A DNA stretch of 21,503 bases from a virus: the IMG/VR virus record IMGVR_UViG_3300006916_000472, positions 1 to 21,503 of that record, one strand, 5' to 3'. Shown here piece after piece: positions 7,032 to 16,145 of this stretch (its first letter is position 1; each line of letters opens with the position of its first letter). The position numbers and the translations under genes are program-made. The notes beneath the pieces are model-generated. The model was given only the letters and a program-made list of their open reading frames with translations, ran no database searches and was not told where the DNA came from.

Positions 7032-8661
7032 ATAATTGTATTATGTCTTTGTATTGATTGTATTGTATTTGTAAGTTGAATGCTTTTGTTTGACTTTCAT
7101 CTGTGCCTTCAGCAATTAACTCACTATACGTTTTTTGAAAATTAGATGTAAAATTTTCAGGCGTTGTATCTTCAGGTAATAAACTTTTAAAAGTACCATT
7201 AGTGTTAAGAAAACCTTGTACTGTATTTCTAATACCTTCTTTATATTCTAACTTAGCTGCTTTAATTAATTTAGGTACTTCTACTGCAAAGTTTGCATTA
7301 GGATTTGTTGTAACAAGATCATTAAACAAATCAATTGCCAGGGAAGTAACACCTGATATTATTGCTTTTGTTTCATCTTCTTTTTGACCTATAACAATAA
7401 TACCATCTCCAACACCTAAACCAAAAGCGGATCTAACTTTATTTCTAAAGTCACCTTTTAATTCTTTTCGTTTTCCATGCCATTCACCCATTACTTCATC
7501 TTGTTGAGATTTACTTAACTCTGGCATAAATTGTTGCAGCTGACTAAAGGTAACTTTAAATTCATTAATGTGACTTTTTAGTTGAGCTGTTAATGATTCA
7601 TCACCTAGAGGATTAACAAAAGGTTTAAATCCTTCTCCTGTTATAGAGCTGTCAAACCAGTTAATGTATTGATTTTTTTCTCCATCTTCAAAAACAGAGT
7701 AGGGTAATTTTTGTAGCTTATCAAATGCACCATTTCTTTCAGCTGGATCTTTTGTTGTAAATAATGTGTACAGCAATTCATCTTTCATGGCTTTATTATC
7801 TTCCATAATTTCGCTGCTTAATCTGTCTTGCAATTTAAAAGTTTCAAATTCATTATCAGAAAATTTTTCTAATACAGCTCTTGCATCTGTATCATCTAAC
7901 ATTTTTATTATTTCTTTTAAGTTAGACATACCAACAATATCTTCATCATCTAACTTTTCAATTAATTCTAATGTGAGTTGTGAATTATGACTTGCTGAAT
8001 TGCCAGAAAATACTCTTTCTAATCCAATACGAAAAGCATTTTTGTACGCATCAACTGATAATTTTAATGATTGATCTGCACCACCATAGGTTGCATAGTC
8101 TGCCAAACTTTCTGTTAAACTTAATTGTTCTGCATCAAAATCTTCACCATTTAATAACACAGCTTCACCCAGTGAATTAGACTTAACCATTGAACTTTGC
8201 TCAAACGTAATAAGATTTAATGTTTTTGTTTTTGTTAAAAAATTATTAAACAATCCATTACGCAGTGGTAAGAAATCTAAATTAACATTATTGGTGACAG
8301 ACTTTTTAATAAAATCATATTTGTAATCTTTTGTTTGTATTTCATTTAAAAGACTTACTTTTACTTTTTCATACTCATCCATCCACTTATCAGGTTCATT
8401 TTTGTATAGTTGTTGTATATTTTTTTGTGCTGTATCTAATTGCGTTTTGTAATTAATTTGTTCTTGTGCAACAATACGTTTACTTTCATTTTCAATAATA
8501 ACATTTCCAAATTTTGCAATATCCGATAATGATTTTGCTGTGGTATCTGCAATACTTGCAATAGCACCTGATGTTGATGATTGTGGTATTTGCACAACAT
8601 TTGTTGATCCAGCTTGACCAGTGACTTGTGCTTGAAAATTATAAATAGGTATTCTTGCCAT
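7015..8661 (-). CDS. Internal virion protein, 548 aa (gp15-like position)
   Basis: A mostly helical, charged protein of 548 residues with long predicted helices and no signal peptide or obvious enzymatic motif. It opens MARIPIYNFQAQVTGQAGST, the kind of extended N-terminus seen on phage internal core proteins. By order it follows the gp13-like and gp14-like genes exactly as gp15 does in T7, and it is about 200 residues shorter than T7 gp15. The expected role is a component of the internal core or ejection tunnel through the periplasm; this comes from synteny and size, since I see no diagnostic motif. The start lies two bases after the gp14-like stop, so translation is probably coupled. Confidence 0.7.
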   Translation of the reverse strand: MARIPIYNFQAQVTGQAGSTNVVQIPQSSTSGAIASIADTTAKSLSDIAKFGNVIIENESKRIVAQEQINYKTQLDTAQKNIQQLYKNEPDKWMDEYEKVKVSLLNEIQTKDYKYDFIKKSVTNNVNLDFLPLRNGLFNNFLTKTKTLNLITFEQSSMVKSNSLGEAVLLNGEDFDAEQLSLTESLADYATYGGADQSLKLSVDAYKNAFRIGLERVFSGNSASHNSQLTLELIEKLDDEDIVGMSNLKEIIKMLDDTDARAVLEKFSDNEFETFKLQDRLSSEIMEDNKAMKDELLYTLFTTKDPAERNGAFDKLQKLPYSVFEDGEKNQYINWFDSSITGEGFKPFVNPLGDESLTAQLKSHINEFKVTFSQLQQFMPELSKSQQDEVMGEWHGKRKELKGDFRNKVRSAFGLGVGDGIIVIGQKEDETKAIISGVTSLAIDLFNDLVTTNPNANFAVEVPKLIKAAKLEYKEGIRNTVQGFLNTNGTFKSLLPEDTTPENFTSNFQKTYSELIAEGTDESQTKAFNLQIQYNQYKDIIQLYDSYN

Positions 8662-8663
8662 AA

Positions 8664-9170
8664 TTATTGTCCGTAATATTGTTTGTACGATCCAGCAGCT
8701 GACGATGCTCCAGATAGTAGTGATGAGTAAGCCTTATATCTATAAGATGTTGCTAAATTTTTGCCTTGCATAATTGCTACTTCACCTTTGTATCGTTGCA
8801 TAGCAGCTTGATCATCTAAATTTTTTTTACTTATAGATGCGTTGTATTCTAAAATATTTTTTTCTCTTTGTGCTAGTCTTGCATTTTCAGCCAATACATC
8901 TTCTGGTGTACCATCAGACGTTACACCTGATTTTAAATAATTAACTCTTGTAATAGCATCACGCATTAGATTGTTACGATTTAAGATAAAAAGATTATTC
9001 GATAATGATGCATCAACAATTTCTTTATTTTGTTCTATAACACTTGCTGATCTATTAAATCCTTGTGCATTAGCATTACCAGTTGCTTCCGCTGCTTTAG
9101 CAGCAGACACAGCACCAGCAGCACCAACAACACCAGCAGCTGCACCAGCAGCAATTACGACAGGAGCCAT
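8664..9170 (-). CDS. Internal virion protein B (T7 gp14-like)
   Basis: A 168-residue protein. Residues 1-30 are almost all Ala, Gly, Val and Ile (MAPVVIAAGAAAGVVGAAGA), a potential membrane-inserting helix, followed by a helical central part (residues 35-140) and a Ser/Ala/Tyr-rich end (YKAYSSLLSGASSAAGSYKQ). That layout matches T7 gp14-type ejection proteins, which enter the host outer membrane at the start of infection. The neighbours agree: a gp13-like gene just upstream and a gp15-position gene just downstream. The assignment rests on architecture and order more than on conserved motifs. Confidence 0.75.
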   Translation of the reverse strand: MAPVVIAAGAAAGVVGAAGAVSAAKAAEATGNANAQGFNRSASVIEQNKEIVDASLSNNLFILNRNNLMRDAITRVNYLKSGVTSDGTPEDVLAENARLAQREKNILEYNASISKKNLDDQAAMQRYKGEVAIMQGKNLATSYRYKAYSSLLSGASSAAGSYKQYYGQ

Positions 9171-9602
9171 TTAGATAACCCTCGCATATCTTTTGTAATC
9201 TTGTTGCATGTAATCATATTTTTTCATTAATCCTTCGTCTTTCATTCCTAAAAATTCTGCAAATCTATAACCTTGTAAATAGCCAACTAAGACCGCTGTT
9301 TGCAAACGATGCATTTTATTTTTAATAATAAGATCATCAACATATCGTTTAATTAATTTTGCAACTTGCAAAGGGTATTTGTTTGCATACTGTGAAGTAA
9401 TAACCCATCCTTCGTAACATCCTTCCCATAGTTGTATAACACCACCACAAATAATTGGTCTGTTATCTTTAACAGCAGTAAAACAATCGCCAGCTTCTAA
9501 GGTATCAATAAAAGATAAATCTCTTTGATGACCTATTAACTGATTATTTATTTCACTAAAAACAACGTAGCCATGTTCTTTTAAAAATGGTCTAACTTCC
9601 AT
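9171..9602 (-). CDS. Internal virion protein A (T7 gp13-like, GNAT-like fold)
   Basis: 143 residues. The segment GDCFTAVKDNRPIICGGVIQ, then WEGCYEGWVITS at residues about 38-70, and the later KMHRLQTAVLVGYLQGYRFA-FLGMKDEG part are characteristic of the gp13-like phage family. That family looks like a degenerate GNAT acyltransferase fold: a beta-strand pair, a helix, and the RLQ-V...A-FLGF-E end. In T7 gp13 is needed for making infectious particles but is not known as an enzyme. The gene overlaps the tail tube protein B stop by one base and is followed directly by the gp14-like gene, the T7 order. Confidence 0.8.
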   Translation of the reverse strand: MEVRPFLKEHGYVVFSEINNQLIGHQRDLSFIDTLEAGDCFTAVKDNRPIICGGVIQLWEGCYEGWVITSQYANKYPLQVAKLIKRYVDDLIIKNKMHRLQTAVLVGYLQGYRFAEFLGMKDEGLMKKYDYMQQDYKRYARVI

Positions 9603-11377
9603 TAACCATCATAAGTATTAAGCTGCGGATACATTGCTGTGATTGTCATTGGCAGCGGTTGTTGTTGTTGAATATAAATAAAACCATCTGTTTCATAATC
9701 ACCATTAAATTCTATTTGTTTATCTCCTGTAAATAATTCAACTGCTGTATCCATATCCATTGAGCTATCACGAAAAGGAATAAGATCTGTCTGTGTAGAA
9801 CTCGATCCTATTTCAGCACCAACTGTTTGAAAAAACCTTGCAGTAATTTCTTGTATTCTTTTTACTTTACCTTGAGCAGATCCATCCGCTGATCCACTTT
9901 CAATACGCATTGTTTGTAATGCCGAAGTATATTTTAATCCGACAATAGCTTTTGTGACAGAACGATCTAATGTTACTGCACCACTTGATACAACTTTATC
10001 AGGGTGTGTAGATCCATTCGCTAAGATAGTAACAGTTTGTCCTTCTAAGTGTGATAAGCCAGACAAAGAAGTTGTTGCTCCACCAGAATATTGTAAAGCA
10101 CTATCCAGGAACCACGCATCTTCAATATTATCAGCAAAGTCAAATGGCTGCATAACTTCCACATATCTTTTTGTACCACCATTAATTGTTCGTTTAACAA
10201 TCATGTACAAACTATCTTCACCTTTTGCGGTGGAGAGGGAATTACTTATTGCTGCCACACTTTCAACAACAGCATTACCAGAACTAAAAGTTCCACCAAG
10301 AATATGTCGATGCCAGGCAACAACATTTTCACCTCGTTGATATGTCATGCCTGTTAAAACACCATCAGAACGTACCACCCAAACAATACTGTCTGGTTCT
10401 TGTTGATATGTCCAATTTGTAAATCCTGTTCCTACACCTGAACCAGCAATATGTTCTGCTAGTAAAGTTAGATCTGGTGCAATGTAACCATCTGTATCAA
10501 AATCAAAAACTAATTCTCTTATTTTTTTTCCAGCTCGTTGTACAAATAGTATGCGGTTTCCAGCAAGTAATGCATCTACATCTGACGTTCCATACCCAGC
10601 TTGTCTTTTTATCTGTATGTTTGTCGGAGTAATTGGTTCAGCCGAAGTAGAAGCTGTTGCCACAAACTCACCACCTACTGTACCAATAAGCAGTGTTCGT
10701 AATCCTTTTAAATATTTTATTGCATTTACCTGGTCAGAGCCAATAGTAAAATTCATACCATCATCAGCATTTGTTCCAGATGTCATGTCTTCAAAGTCAC
10801 CAGCTTTAGAAAAAAATATTTTTTGTGGATCATTATTTGTTCCAGCAAAAACCAATCTTTCTTCAAAGAAAGTCACACAACTAGGAAAATTATTGGAGCT
10901 GCCAAAAGGATTATTTGTTGGAGCATATAAACTTAAAGTCCAACTTGTATGTGAAGTTCTTGAAAGTTTTCTTGGTTGATGTGATGGATGCACAATGTAC
11001 AACACATCAGCTGATTGTGTAAATTTTAATTCATTAGCTTCAGCAGCAGAGTAGGGTGTTGATATTTCAACAGCTGAACCACTATCTAAAACTTGTCCGC
11101 CATCTTTATACACTCGCATATAAGTGTTACCAAATTCTAACACATATGTTTGTGTTGTAGAAAACTCAAAAGGTATTAATCTTGCTTCACCATTACTTTT
11201 TGTTTCCGCAATAAATTTTGTACCAGGTCTTCTTGTAGCTCCTCCATGAGGATGCACCACCATATTTTGCAATGTCTTACAACCTTGAAAATATTTTTGT
11301 AAATCTGATCTTCCATCCAAGCGTGGTGATAGTTCACCAGCTGTGAAATTCGTATAAGCAAATGTGCTTCTTGGCAT
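9602..11377 (-). CDS. Tail tubular protein B / tail nozzle (T7 gp12-like)
   Basis: 591 residues. The N-terminal signature FTAGELSPRLDGRSDLQKYF ... CKTLQNMVVHPHGGATRRPG (residues about 11-53) is typical of phage nozzle proteins that form the distal part of the short tail tube. The rest is beta-rich, as in propeller-type nozzle proteins, including a repeated 'V-A-iS' style strand pattern. At 591 residues it is shorter than T7 gp12 (about 790). A GAGG ribosome binding site precedes the ATG, which overlaps the tail tube A stop as TAATG. It should sit between the adaptor ring (tail tubular protein A) and the fibres. Confidence 0.85.
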   Translation of the reverse strand: MPRSTFAYTNFTAGELSPRLDGRSDLQKYFQGCKTLQNMVVHPHGGATRRPGTKFIAETKSNGEARLIPFEFSTTQTYVLEFGNTYMRVYKDGGQVLDSGSAVEISTPYSAAEANELKFTQSADVLYIVHPSHQPRKLSRTSHTSWTLSLYAPTNNPFGSSNNFPSCVTFFEERLVFAGTNNDPQKIFFSKAGDFEDMTSGTNADDGMNFTIGSDQVNAIKYLKGLRTLLIGTVGGEFVATASTSAEPITPTNIQIKRQAGYGTSDVDALLAGNRILFVQRAGKKIRELVFDFDTDGYIAPDLTLLAEHIAGSGVGTGFTNWTYQQEPDSIVWVVRSDGVLTGMTYQRGENVVAWHRHILGGTFSSGNAVVESVAAISNSLSTAKGEDSLYMIVKRTINGGTKRYVEVMQPFDFADNIEDAWFLDSALQYSGGATTSLSGLSHLEGQTVTILANGSTHPDKVVSSGAVTLDRSVTKAIVGLKYTSALQTMRIESGSADGSAQGKVKRIQEITARFFQTVGAEIGSSSTQTDLIPFRDSSMDMDTAVELFTGDKQIEFNGDYETDGFIYIQQQQPLPMTITAMYPQLNTYDG

Positions 11378-11955
11378 TATAACCTCGAGTTAATAAAATC
11401 ACCTGACTGAATACTTACATCTAAGTCAGCTGTTCCTTCTGTTGCATCTGTAAATCTTGCTTCTTTTAATTTGCTTTCATACAAAGCAAACATTCTATCC
11501 ATCAAAGTTGATGATTGCGTTATTGGATAACATAATTCTGCTGCTAACTTTGCTGATAATGTTTCCATTAATAATGTATCGTATTGTGTACTGTCTGTAA
11601 TTTTAGCTACATACAATATTTTAATTGTGTCTTCGTCAGTTAAAAGTTTTTTACCTTCTATTCTAAATTTTTCATTGTTTGATAAATTACTATTTTCAGA
11701 ACGAAGTATTCTTAAATTATCCGCTGGTAATGTGTAAGAGTTAGAAAACTCAAATACTGGTGCATCAGTATCTTTTGCAAGCTCTACTCTTTTTTGTAAA
11801 CAGTTCCAGGGATGTGAACGGAAGACGGCATCTCTTACTGGTTCATACCGCTGATTACACAATCGTGCATTCTTCGAATTTTCCGTAAGGCTAATAATTG
11901 TAGAAGCTCCTAACATATTAAGAGCTGAGTTACATATATCTACTACAGATGCCAT
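11377..11955 (-). CDS. Tail tubular protein A / head-tail adaptor (T7 gp11-like)
   Basis: 192 residues beginning MASVVDICNSALNMLGA, the standard opening of gp11-type adaptor proteins. It is followed by the conserved CNQRYEPVRDAVFRSHPWNC segment (residues about 33-52) and YTLPADNLRILR (residues about 74-85). The gp11 family forms a ring under the portal and links it to the nozzle and fibres. A strong AAGGAG site at 11961-11966 supports the start. It is followed by tail tubular protein B with a one-base overlap, as in T7-like phages. Confidence 0.92.
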   Translation of the reverse strand: MASVVDICNSALNMLGASTIISLTENSKNARLCNQRYEPVRDAVFRSHPWNCLQKRVELAKDTDAPVFEFSNSYTLPADNLRILRSENSNLSNNEKFRIEGKKLLTDEDTIKILYVAKITDSTQYDTLLMETLSAKLAAELCYPITQSSTLMDRMFALYESKLKEARFTDATEGTADLDVSIQSGDFINSRL

Positions 11956-11969
11956 CTTCTCTCCTTTAT

Positions 11970-12419
11970 TTATTCAGTTGTATAGTACACCCAACAGAAG
12001 ATAGTACCAGTTGCTGACGCACCGCCAGTTGTAATTAGTATATCTTTTTCTGCTGTTGTTCTATGACCTAATCCAGTTACCGCAGCAATCGGAGCACCAG
12101 TTGATGATCCAGCTTGCATTGACTGAGATTGTCCAGCTACATTCCATGTTGAAGTAGCACCGATGAATCTATCATCATCATCACTGTCACCAACTTTTAA
12201 AGTTACAGACGATCCAAGAGCATCGCACTTTAGTACGACATCATGAATAGTTGCATCTTTTGGTATTCTTGCGATTGTAATGTCAGATCCAGATGCTAGG
12301 GAAGATGCTTCGTATGTATCATGAAAGATACGCATTTTTCCGCCAGCATTTTCGCTGTCTACTTTTACGATAGGAGTAGCATCCATATTGGTGATATTAG
12401 CACCTTTTACACTTGCCAT
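11970..12419 (-). CDS. Probable capsid decoration / head structural protein
   Basis: 149 residues, beta-rich, with many Gly, Ser, Thr and Asp, no enzymatic motif and no signal peptide. Phrases such as ITIARIPKDATIHDVVLKCD and VTLKVGDSDDDDRFIGATST (residues about 47-90) are like a family of small beta-sandwich proteins often found straight after the major capsid gene in marine phages and thought to be head decoration or virion structural proteins. The role is inferred from position. It has the best ribosome binding site in the window (AGGAGGT, 12425-12431), which overlaps the capsid gene stop, so high expression is expected. Confidence 0.6.
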   Translation of the reverse strand: MASVKGANITNMDATPIVKVDSENAGGKMRIFHDTYEASSLASGSDITIARIPKDATIHDVVLKCDALGSSVTLKVGDSDDDDRFIGATSTWNVAGQSQSMQAGSSTGAPIAAVTGLGHRTTAEKDILITTGGASATGTIFCWVYYTTE

Positions 12420-12424
12420 AATTT

Positions 12425-12431
12425 ACCTCCT
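12425..12431 (-). promoter_or_regulatory. Full-consensus Shine-Dalgarno for the decoration gene
   Basis: The minus strand reads AGGAGGT five bases before the ATG at 12417-12419 and runs into the major capsid stop codon (12430-12432). It is the strongest such site seen here, in line with a protein needed in high copy. Confidence 0.8.
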
Positions 12432-13293
12432 ACGCTTCGTGTGCCTGAATAGAAACAACTTTTTCTTCTTCTATTCTTGTAGCTCCAAATGATGCACAGT
12501 AATAAATTTGAGTGCTGTAACCTTTGTCAGCTCTCTCATCTATTCTTGACATTACATCTTTACCAACTGCCAGTTTAATTCCGTCAGCTGCGTAAGCGAA
12601 GCATAGTCTTTTAGAAGATGCTATTGATAATCTGTTTGATACGATAAACTCAAATCCCATAAAGGTATTGACTTCACCAGTTACCAAAGCTCTGACTGTA
12701 TTAAAGTCAGCACTTGTTACAGATGTTGTTCCTAATAGGTCATCTATTTGTCGTGGTGATACAACCATGTATCTTTTGATAGATGGATCTACTGAATTAA
12801 GATCGAAAGTTCTTTTCGCAGTTCTTAATTTTGCAATAGTCAATCCGTCAGTACCACTTTCAGTTATTGCTTGTCCTCCAGGAAGTGCAGTGGAAGTTCC
12901 ACCAGACACGCCTGTAAAAGCTGTTCCTGTTGCTGCTGAGATGATTTCATCATCCATAGCTCTACCCATTGCATAAGCTGCTGCTAATGCATACGATGAA
13001 GTTGGATCAATCAGTGTTCTGATTTTATCCTGGTCATCAATTAGATCAGCATACTCATAATCTACTAAAGACACTCTACGTCTTGCGTGAGGTGTATCTA
13101 GTTGAGGAGTGTCACCATGTCGAGATGTTCTCTTTACGGCAGCGACAGAACCAATTTGTTCAAAGAAAGCATTTTTTCCCTGTACAGTTTCGCTATCAAC
13201 TTTATCTCTAAGCATTGAGCCTTTTTGTTGAGATAACATTGTAACGTTGTTACTGTACTGTTCAACAAATGCTGTAGTTATTTGTGAACTCAT
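12430..13293 (-). CDS. Major capsid protein (HK97-type fold expected)
   Basis: 287 residues. The pattern fits the phage capsid family with an N-terminal helix (SSQITTAFVEQYSNNVTMLS), the VSLVDYEYADLIDDQDKIRT segment (residues about 74-93), SYALAAAYAMGRAMDDEIIS (about 99-118), and the C-terminal domain with RYMVVSPRQIDDLL (about 172-185) and a GFEFIVSNRL strand. It lies after the scaffold gene and a small ORF, before the decoration-like and adaptor genes, as expected. A strong AAGGAG site at 13300-13305, six bases from the ATG, and a 73-base gap before the gene point to high expression. The HK97 fold is established for the family; the detailed match is my reading. Confidence 0.9.
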   Translation of the reverse strand: MSSQITTAFVEQYSNNVTMLSQQKGSMLRDKVDSETVQGKNAFFEQIGSVAAVKRTSRHGDTPQLDTPHARRRVSLVDYEYADLIDDQDKIRTLIDPTSSYALAAAYAMGRAMDDEIISAATGTAFTGVSGGTSTALPGGQAITESGTDGLTIAKLRTAKRTFDLNSVDPSIKRYMVVSPRQIDDLLGTTSVTSADFNTVRALVTGEVNTFMGFEFIVSNRLSIASSKRLCFAYAADGIKLAVGKDVMSRIDERADKGYSTQIYYCASFGATRIEEEKVVSIQAHEA

Positions 13294-13366
13294 TACGTTC
13301 TCCTTATTAAAGTTATTTAAATTTTTACCAATCAGTCAAGCTACCCTTGCGGACTTGTCTTGGATT

Positions 13367-13564
13367 TTAAGACTTTTGGTCTGCTTTCTTTCTAGCTGTC
13401 TTTGAAGACCGAGGATCGGCTACCTTCGTGACCCACCCAAAAATTTCTTCTGCGTGGGAAACCCAATTATTTTTTTGATTTTCTGAACCAGTATCAAAAA
13501 TTATTCTAACACATTCTAAACGAAGTTCTTCTGTTGTAAATAATTTATCATCACTCTGTGTCAT
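13367..13564 (-). CDS. Small protein of unknown function between scaffold and capsid
   Basis: 65 residues, hydrophilic, with an acidic N-terminal helix (TTEELRLECVRIIFDTGS) and a basic C-terminal tail (RSSKTARKKADQKS). It is not recognised. It overlaps the scaffold stop by 14 bases and is followed by the 73-base leader of the capsid gene. Small proteins in this slot occur in related phages and may assist assembly, but no function can be claimed. Confidence 0.65.
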   Translation of the reverse strand: MTQSDDKLFTTEELRLECVRIIFDTGSENQKNNWVSHAEEIFGWVTKVADPRSSKTARKKADQKS

Positions 13565-14354
13565 TTGCTATCTCTCGAAGTTTTAACACATCATCAATAG
13601 CTTTTAGATGATTAGGATGTGATTTATTCCAATAGGGTGAACCAGGTTCCATAAATGATGCAATTTTTTCTCTTGCAGCATCTGGTGTCATAATATTTTC
13701 TTGCGGATTTGGTAAAGGTCTATCTTCACCTAATTGATCTGCAAGTTTTGCAAAACCTTTTATAAGATCAACATTGTTTCCTAAAGTTGAACCATCAGCT
13801 AATTTTGTATTATCTAATTGGTCTTTTGTAAAAACAGTTTGTGCTAATCGCATTGCAGAACTAATCTTATGAGGAAAAGCTCTACCAAATTCTTTTCTAA
13901 GATTTGCTTCCGCTTCTGCTTTATGTGCTTCAGCATCAATGACTTGATCATTACTTGCTTGTTCTTGCACACCATTATAAAATTCTACTAGCTTTTGTAC
14001 CTGGTTATTATTTAATCCAAGATCATGTGCAACTGGTTTAAAGTTATTAATTAAATCAGATGCTTCACCTTCAATTTTATATTCTTCCGCAGACGCTGGT
14101 CTACCTAGTTTATTGAAAACATCATCCCAATCTTGTTTGGTTGCATGTTCATTTGGTAAAACAATTTTATCTTTACCAATCATTTTCTGTGAATGGATAT
14201 AACTCTTTGCTAATCCAGGAACATCCTGAATAGTTTTTAAAGAGGGATCTTCTCTCAAATCTTCTGGAAGATCATTCCTCCAATCAACAGTCGTAGTTTC
14301 GACAGGCTCAGACGGAGTTTGTTGTTGTTCCGCTACCTGGTTTTCTTCTGCCAT
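13551..14354 (-). CDS. Capsid assembly scaffolding protein
   Basis: 267 residues, strongly charged and helical, as scaffolds are. It has an acidic/Gln-rich start, then WRNDLPEDLREDPSLKTIQD (residues about 25-44) and AKSYIHSQKMIGKDKIVLPN (about 49-68). These are hallmark sequences of the T7-like/podovirus scaffold family, followed by W..VF.KLGRP....EYK. The C-terminal part includes AREKIASFMEPGSPYWNKSH, a feature shared by such scaffolds near their capsid-binding end. It sits between the portal and capsid genes. Its first 47 bases overlap the Bbp19-like gene in another frame. Confidence 0.88.
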   Translation of the reverse strand: MAEENQVAEQQQTPSEPVETTTVDWRNDLPEDLREDPSLKTIQDVPGLAKSYIHSQKMIGKDKIVLPNEHATKQDWDDVFNKLGRPASAEEYKIEGEASDLINNFKPVAHDLGLNNNQVQKLVEFYNGVQEQASNDQVIDAEAHKAEAEANLRKEFGRAFPHKISSAMRLAQTVFTKDQLDNTKLADGSTLGNNVDLIKGFAKLADQLGEDRPLPNPQENIMTPDAAREKIASFMEPGSPYWNKSHPNHLKAIDDVLKLREIANDTE

Positions 14355-14562
14355 GTTTATCTCCTTTTAACATTTTTTTTATAAATAGAATGACACTACG
14401 CTGACCTTCTAGGAAAGCTAAATTATTATTACTGTCATCCATTGTTGAAGAATGAATATGAAATCTATTCTCCAAATCCTCTAATATTTTTTTTCCGTTA
14501 TCGCTTTGAAAAGTAATTGCATACATTTCAATCAGCTGTTTTATTTCTTTAGGTATATCCAT
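14308..14562 (-). CDS. Bbp19-like small phage protein
   Basis: 84 residues. The core GKKILEDLENRFHIHSSTMD ... LAFLEGQRSVILFIKKML (residues about 23-66) agrees with the Bbp19 family, small phage proteins with the pattern 'GR-VL-DL-----h------------f-eGqR-v---i' encoded beside the portal. Function is not established; a head-assembly role is assumed from position. The start overlaps the portal stop by one base. The last 16 residues overlap the scaffold start in another frame and are probably not conserved. Confidence 0.7.
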   Translation of the reverse strand: MDIPKEIKQLIEMYAITFQSDNGKKILEDLENRFHIHSSTMDDSNNNLAFLEGQRSVILFIKKMLKGDKHGRRKPGSGTTTNSV

Positions 14563-16145
14563 TATTGTTTTAACGCTTTTAATGCTGGAGCAGCAGCACC
14601 AGCAGCTTCCGCTTGTTGGAGTTGTGCCTGGGCTTCCATCATTGCTTGTTGTTCTGCTTGTCGTTGTTGACGAAGCTGTGCAACTTCTTGATCACTACGC
14701 ATAATTTTTGCTGGCACACCTAAAACTTCTTGTGTGTGTTTTACAAATTTATCTACATCAACATAATCGAATACTGGTGCAAGTTGTTGTAAAGGAGCCA
14801 ACATCTCAATCATTCGTACTGATGCATTGATGTCACCACTTCTTTGTGATCTTGCAAGAGGAGAAGTATATTCGATGTCAATGATTTGACCTTGCAGCGG
14901 TTCAGGAGCTGGGGGAAACATATTTAATCTTAACATAATATTAAAACATCTTGTGATAAGAGGTTGTAACATTTCACCCTGGAGCCTTCCTAAGACTGGT
15001 GCAAGCATTCGCATCTTTTCTTCGTTACGTTGTAAAACTTCTGTTGCTGTCATATTAACTCGTTGAGCTAATAATAATTGATCAACATAAAATGCTTTAC
15101 GGATTGCATCTCTGCGTTGTTCTTCATACTGAACACCTAATCCAATATTTGCATTTGTATTAAGTGGTTCAATTCTATCTCTTGATCCTGAACGATAAAA
15201 ATTTAAACCTCCAGGAACAGTTCGTATTGGTAATATAAAACCATCATCAGGAACTAGGAGAGGGGGGTCAATAGTTTTCTGTGCAGCTTTAATTATTGTT
15301 TCTGACATTTTATTAATCATTTTAATATCTGCCAGAGCAACCATGGCTGGTGATCTTCCATACATTTCTACCGATGATTTTAAAAATCTTGGCACAACAT
15401 AAGGGAACTCATCATAGCCACCTTCACCCAATACGAAGTTTGTTTCTGGATCGCAGTAAATAGATGCAAAAGGTTTATTCAATGCATCTTGTTTTCTTGG
15501 ATCATAAATATCTCTTGGTAAAACAATATGTAATAATTCTACATCACTGTATGGATTGTTTTCATTTAACTTTGCAATCTTTTCATACTCTGTGCCAAAC
15601 ATATTGACAGCTGATCGTGCTGACATTTTAAATAAACGATACACTGTATCCACTCTACCAAATTCATTTTCCTGAATATATATTTCAGAAATATGCCTGG
15701 TTGAAAATCGTAATCCAGCTTCTTCATCTTTTTCAATTATCATTCCAGCTGTGCCAAATGTAATTAAATCTTGGTACAGTTCATGTATCTCTTGTTGAAA
15801 ATTTGATCTGTTTAGAACAATGTACATTTGGTTTGTACAATCTTCTAACCATTCCATACTTGCATCATCTAAATTTAATGCTCTGTCTTTATAGGACATT
15901 GAGAACCAGGGAGATGCAGCATTGGTAAGCATACCATGTAAGGAGGATGCTAATAGTTCCGCAGCATTAATAGCTGTGCTATCAAAAATTTTTTCTGTTC
16001 GTTTATCTCCTCTAGCTCTTTTAACAGTCACATCAGCTCTACGAGGTAAAACATAATCAGCAATCTCTTGCCAATGACTATCCCAAGTTCCTCTCTGTGA
16101 TTTTAATTGAGAAAATCTTTTTATTAATTCTTTTACATCAATCAC
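14562..16145 (-). CDS. Portal / head-to-tail connector protein (T7 gp8-like)
   Basis: 527 residues, the usual size for T7-type connectors (T7 gp8 is 536). The family signature is plain: WDSHWQEIADYVLPRR (residues 21-36), GDKRTEKIFDSTAINAAELL then ASSLHGMLTNAASPWFSM (residues about 46-84), and later VNMTATEVLQRNEEKMRMLA and LGRLQGEMLQPLITRCF. The C-terminus is Gln/Ala-rich, as usual. The protein forms the dodecameric ring at the portal vertex, through which TerL drives DNA and to which the adaptor binds. The start overlaps the stop of the glycine-rich protein by eight bases. Confidence 0.95.
   Translation of the reverse strand: MIDVKELIKRFSQLKSQRGTWDSHWQEIADYVLPRRADVTVKRARGDKRTEKIFDSTAINAAELLASSLHGMLTNAASPWFSMSYKDRALNLDDASMEWLEDCTNQMYIVLNRSNFQQEIHELYQDLITFGTAGMIIEKDEEAGLRFSTRHISEIYIQENEFGRVDTVYRLFKMSARSAVNMFGTEYEKIAKLNENNPYSDVELLHIVLPRDIYDPRKQDALNKPFASIYCDPETNFVLGEGGYDEFPYVVPRFLKSSVEMYGRSPAMVALADIKMINKMSETIIKAAQKTIDPPLLVPDDGFILPIRTVPGGLNFYRSGSRDRIEPLNTNANIGLGVQYEEQRRDAIRKAFYVDQLLLAQRVNMTATEVLQRNEEKMRMLAPVLGRLQGEMLQPLITRCFNIMLRLNMFPPAPEPLQGQIIDIEYTSPLARSQRSGDINASVRMIEMLAPLQQLAPVFDYVDVDKFVKHTQEVLGVPAKIMRSDQEVAQLRQQRQAEQQAMMEAQAQLQQAEAAGAAAPALKALKQ

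Noticed and set aside
10551-10979. 142-codon plus-strand frame antisense to tail tubular protein B
   Set aside because: Shadow of a well-supported gene; no motif and no start signal.
13294-13366. Terminator before the major capsid gene
   Set aside because: Only a five-pair stem (GTCTT/AAGAC) with no T-tract; the gap more likely serves as a leader with a strong ribosome binding site.
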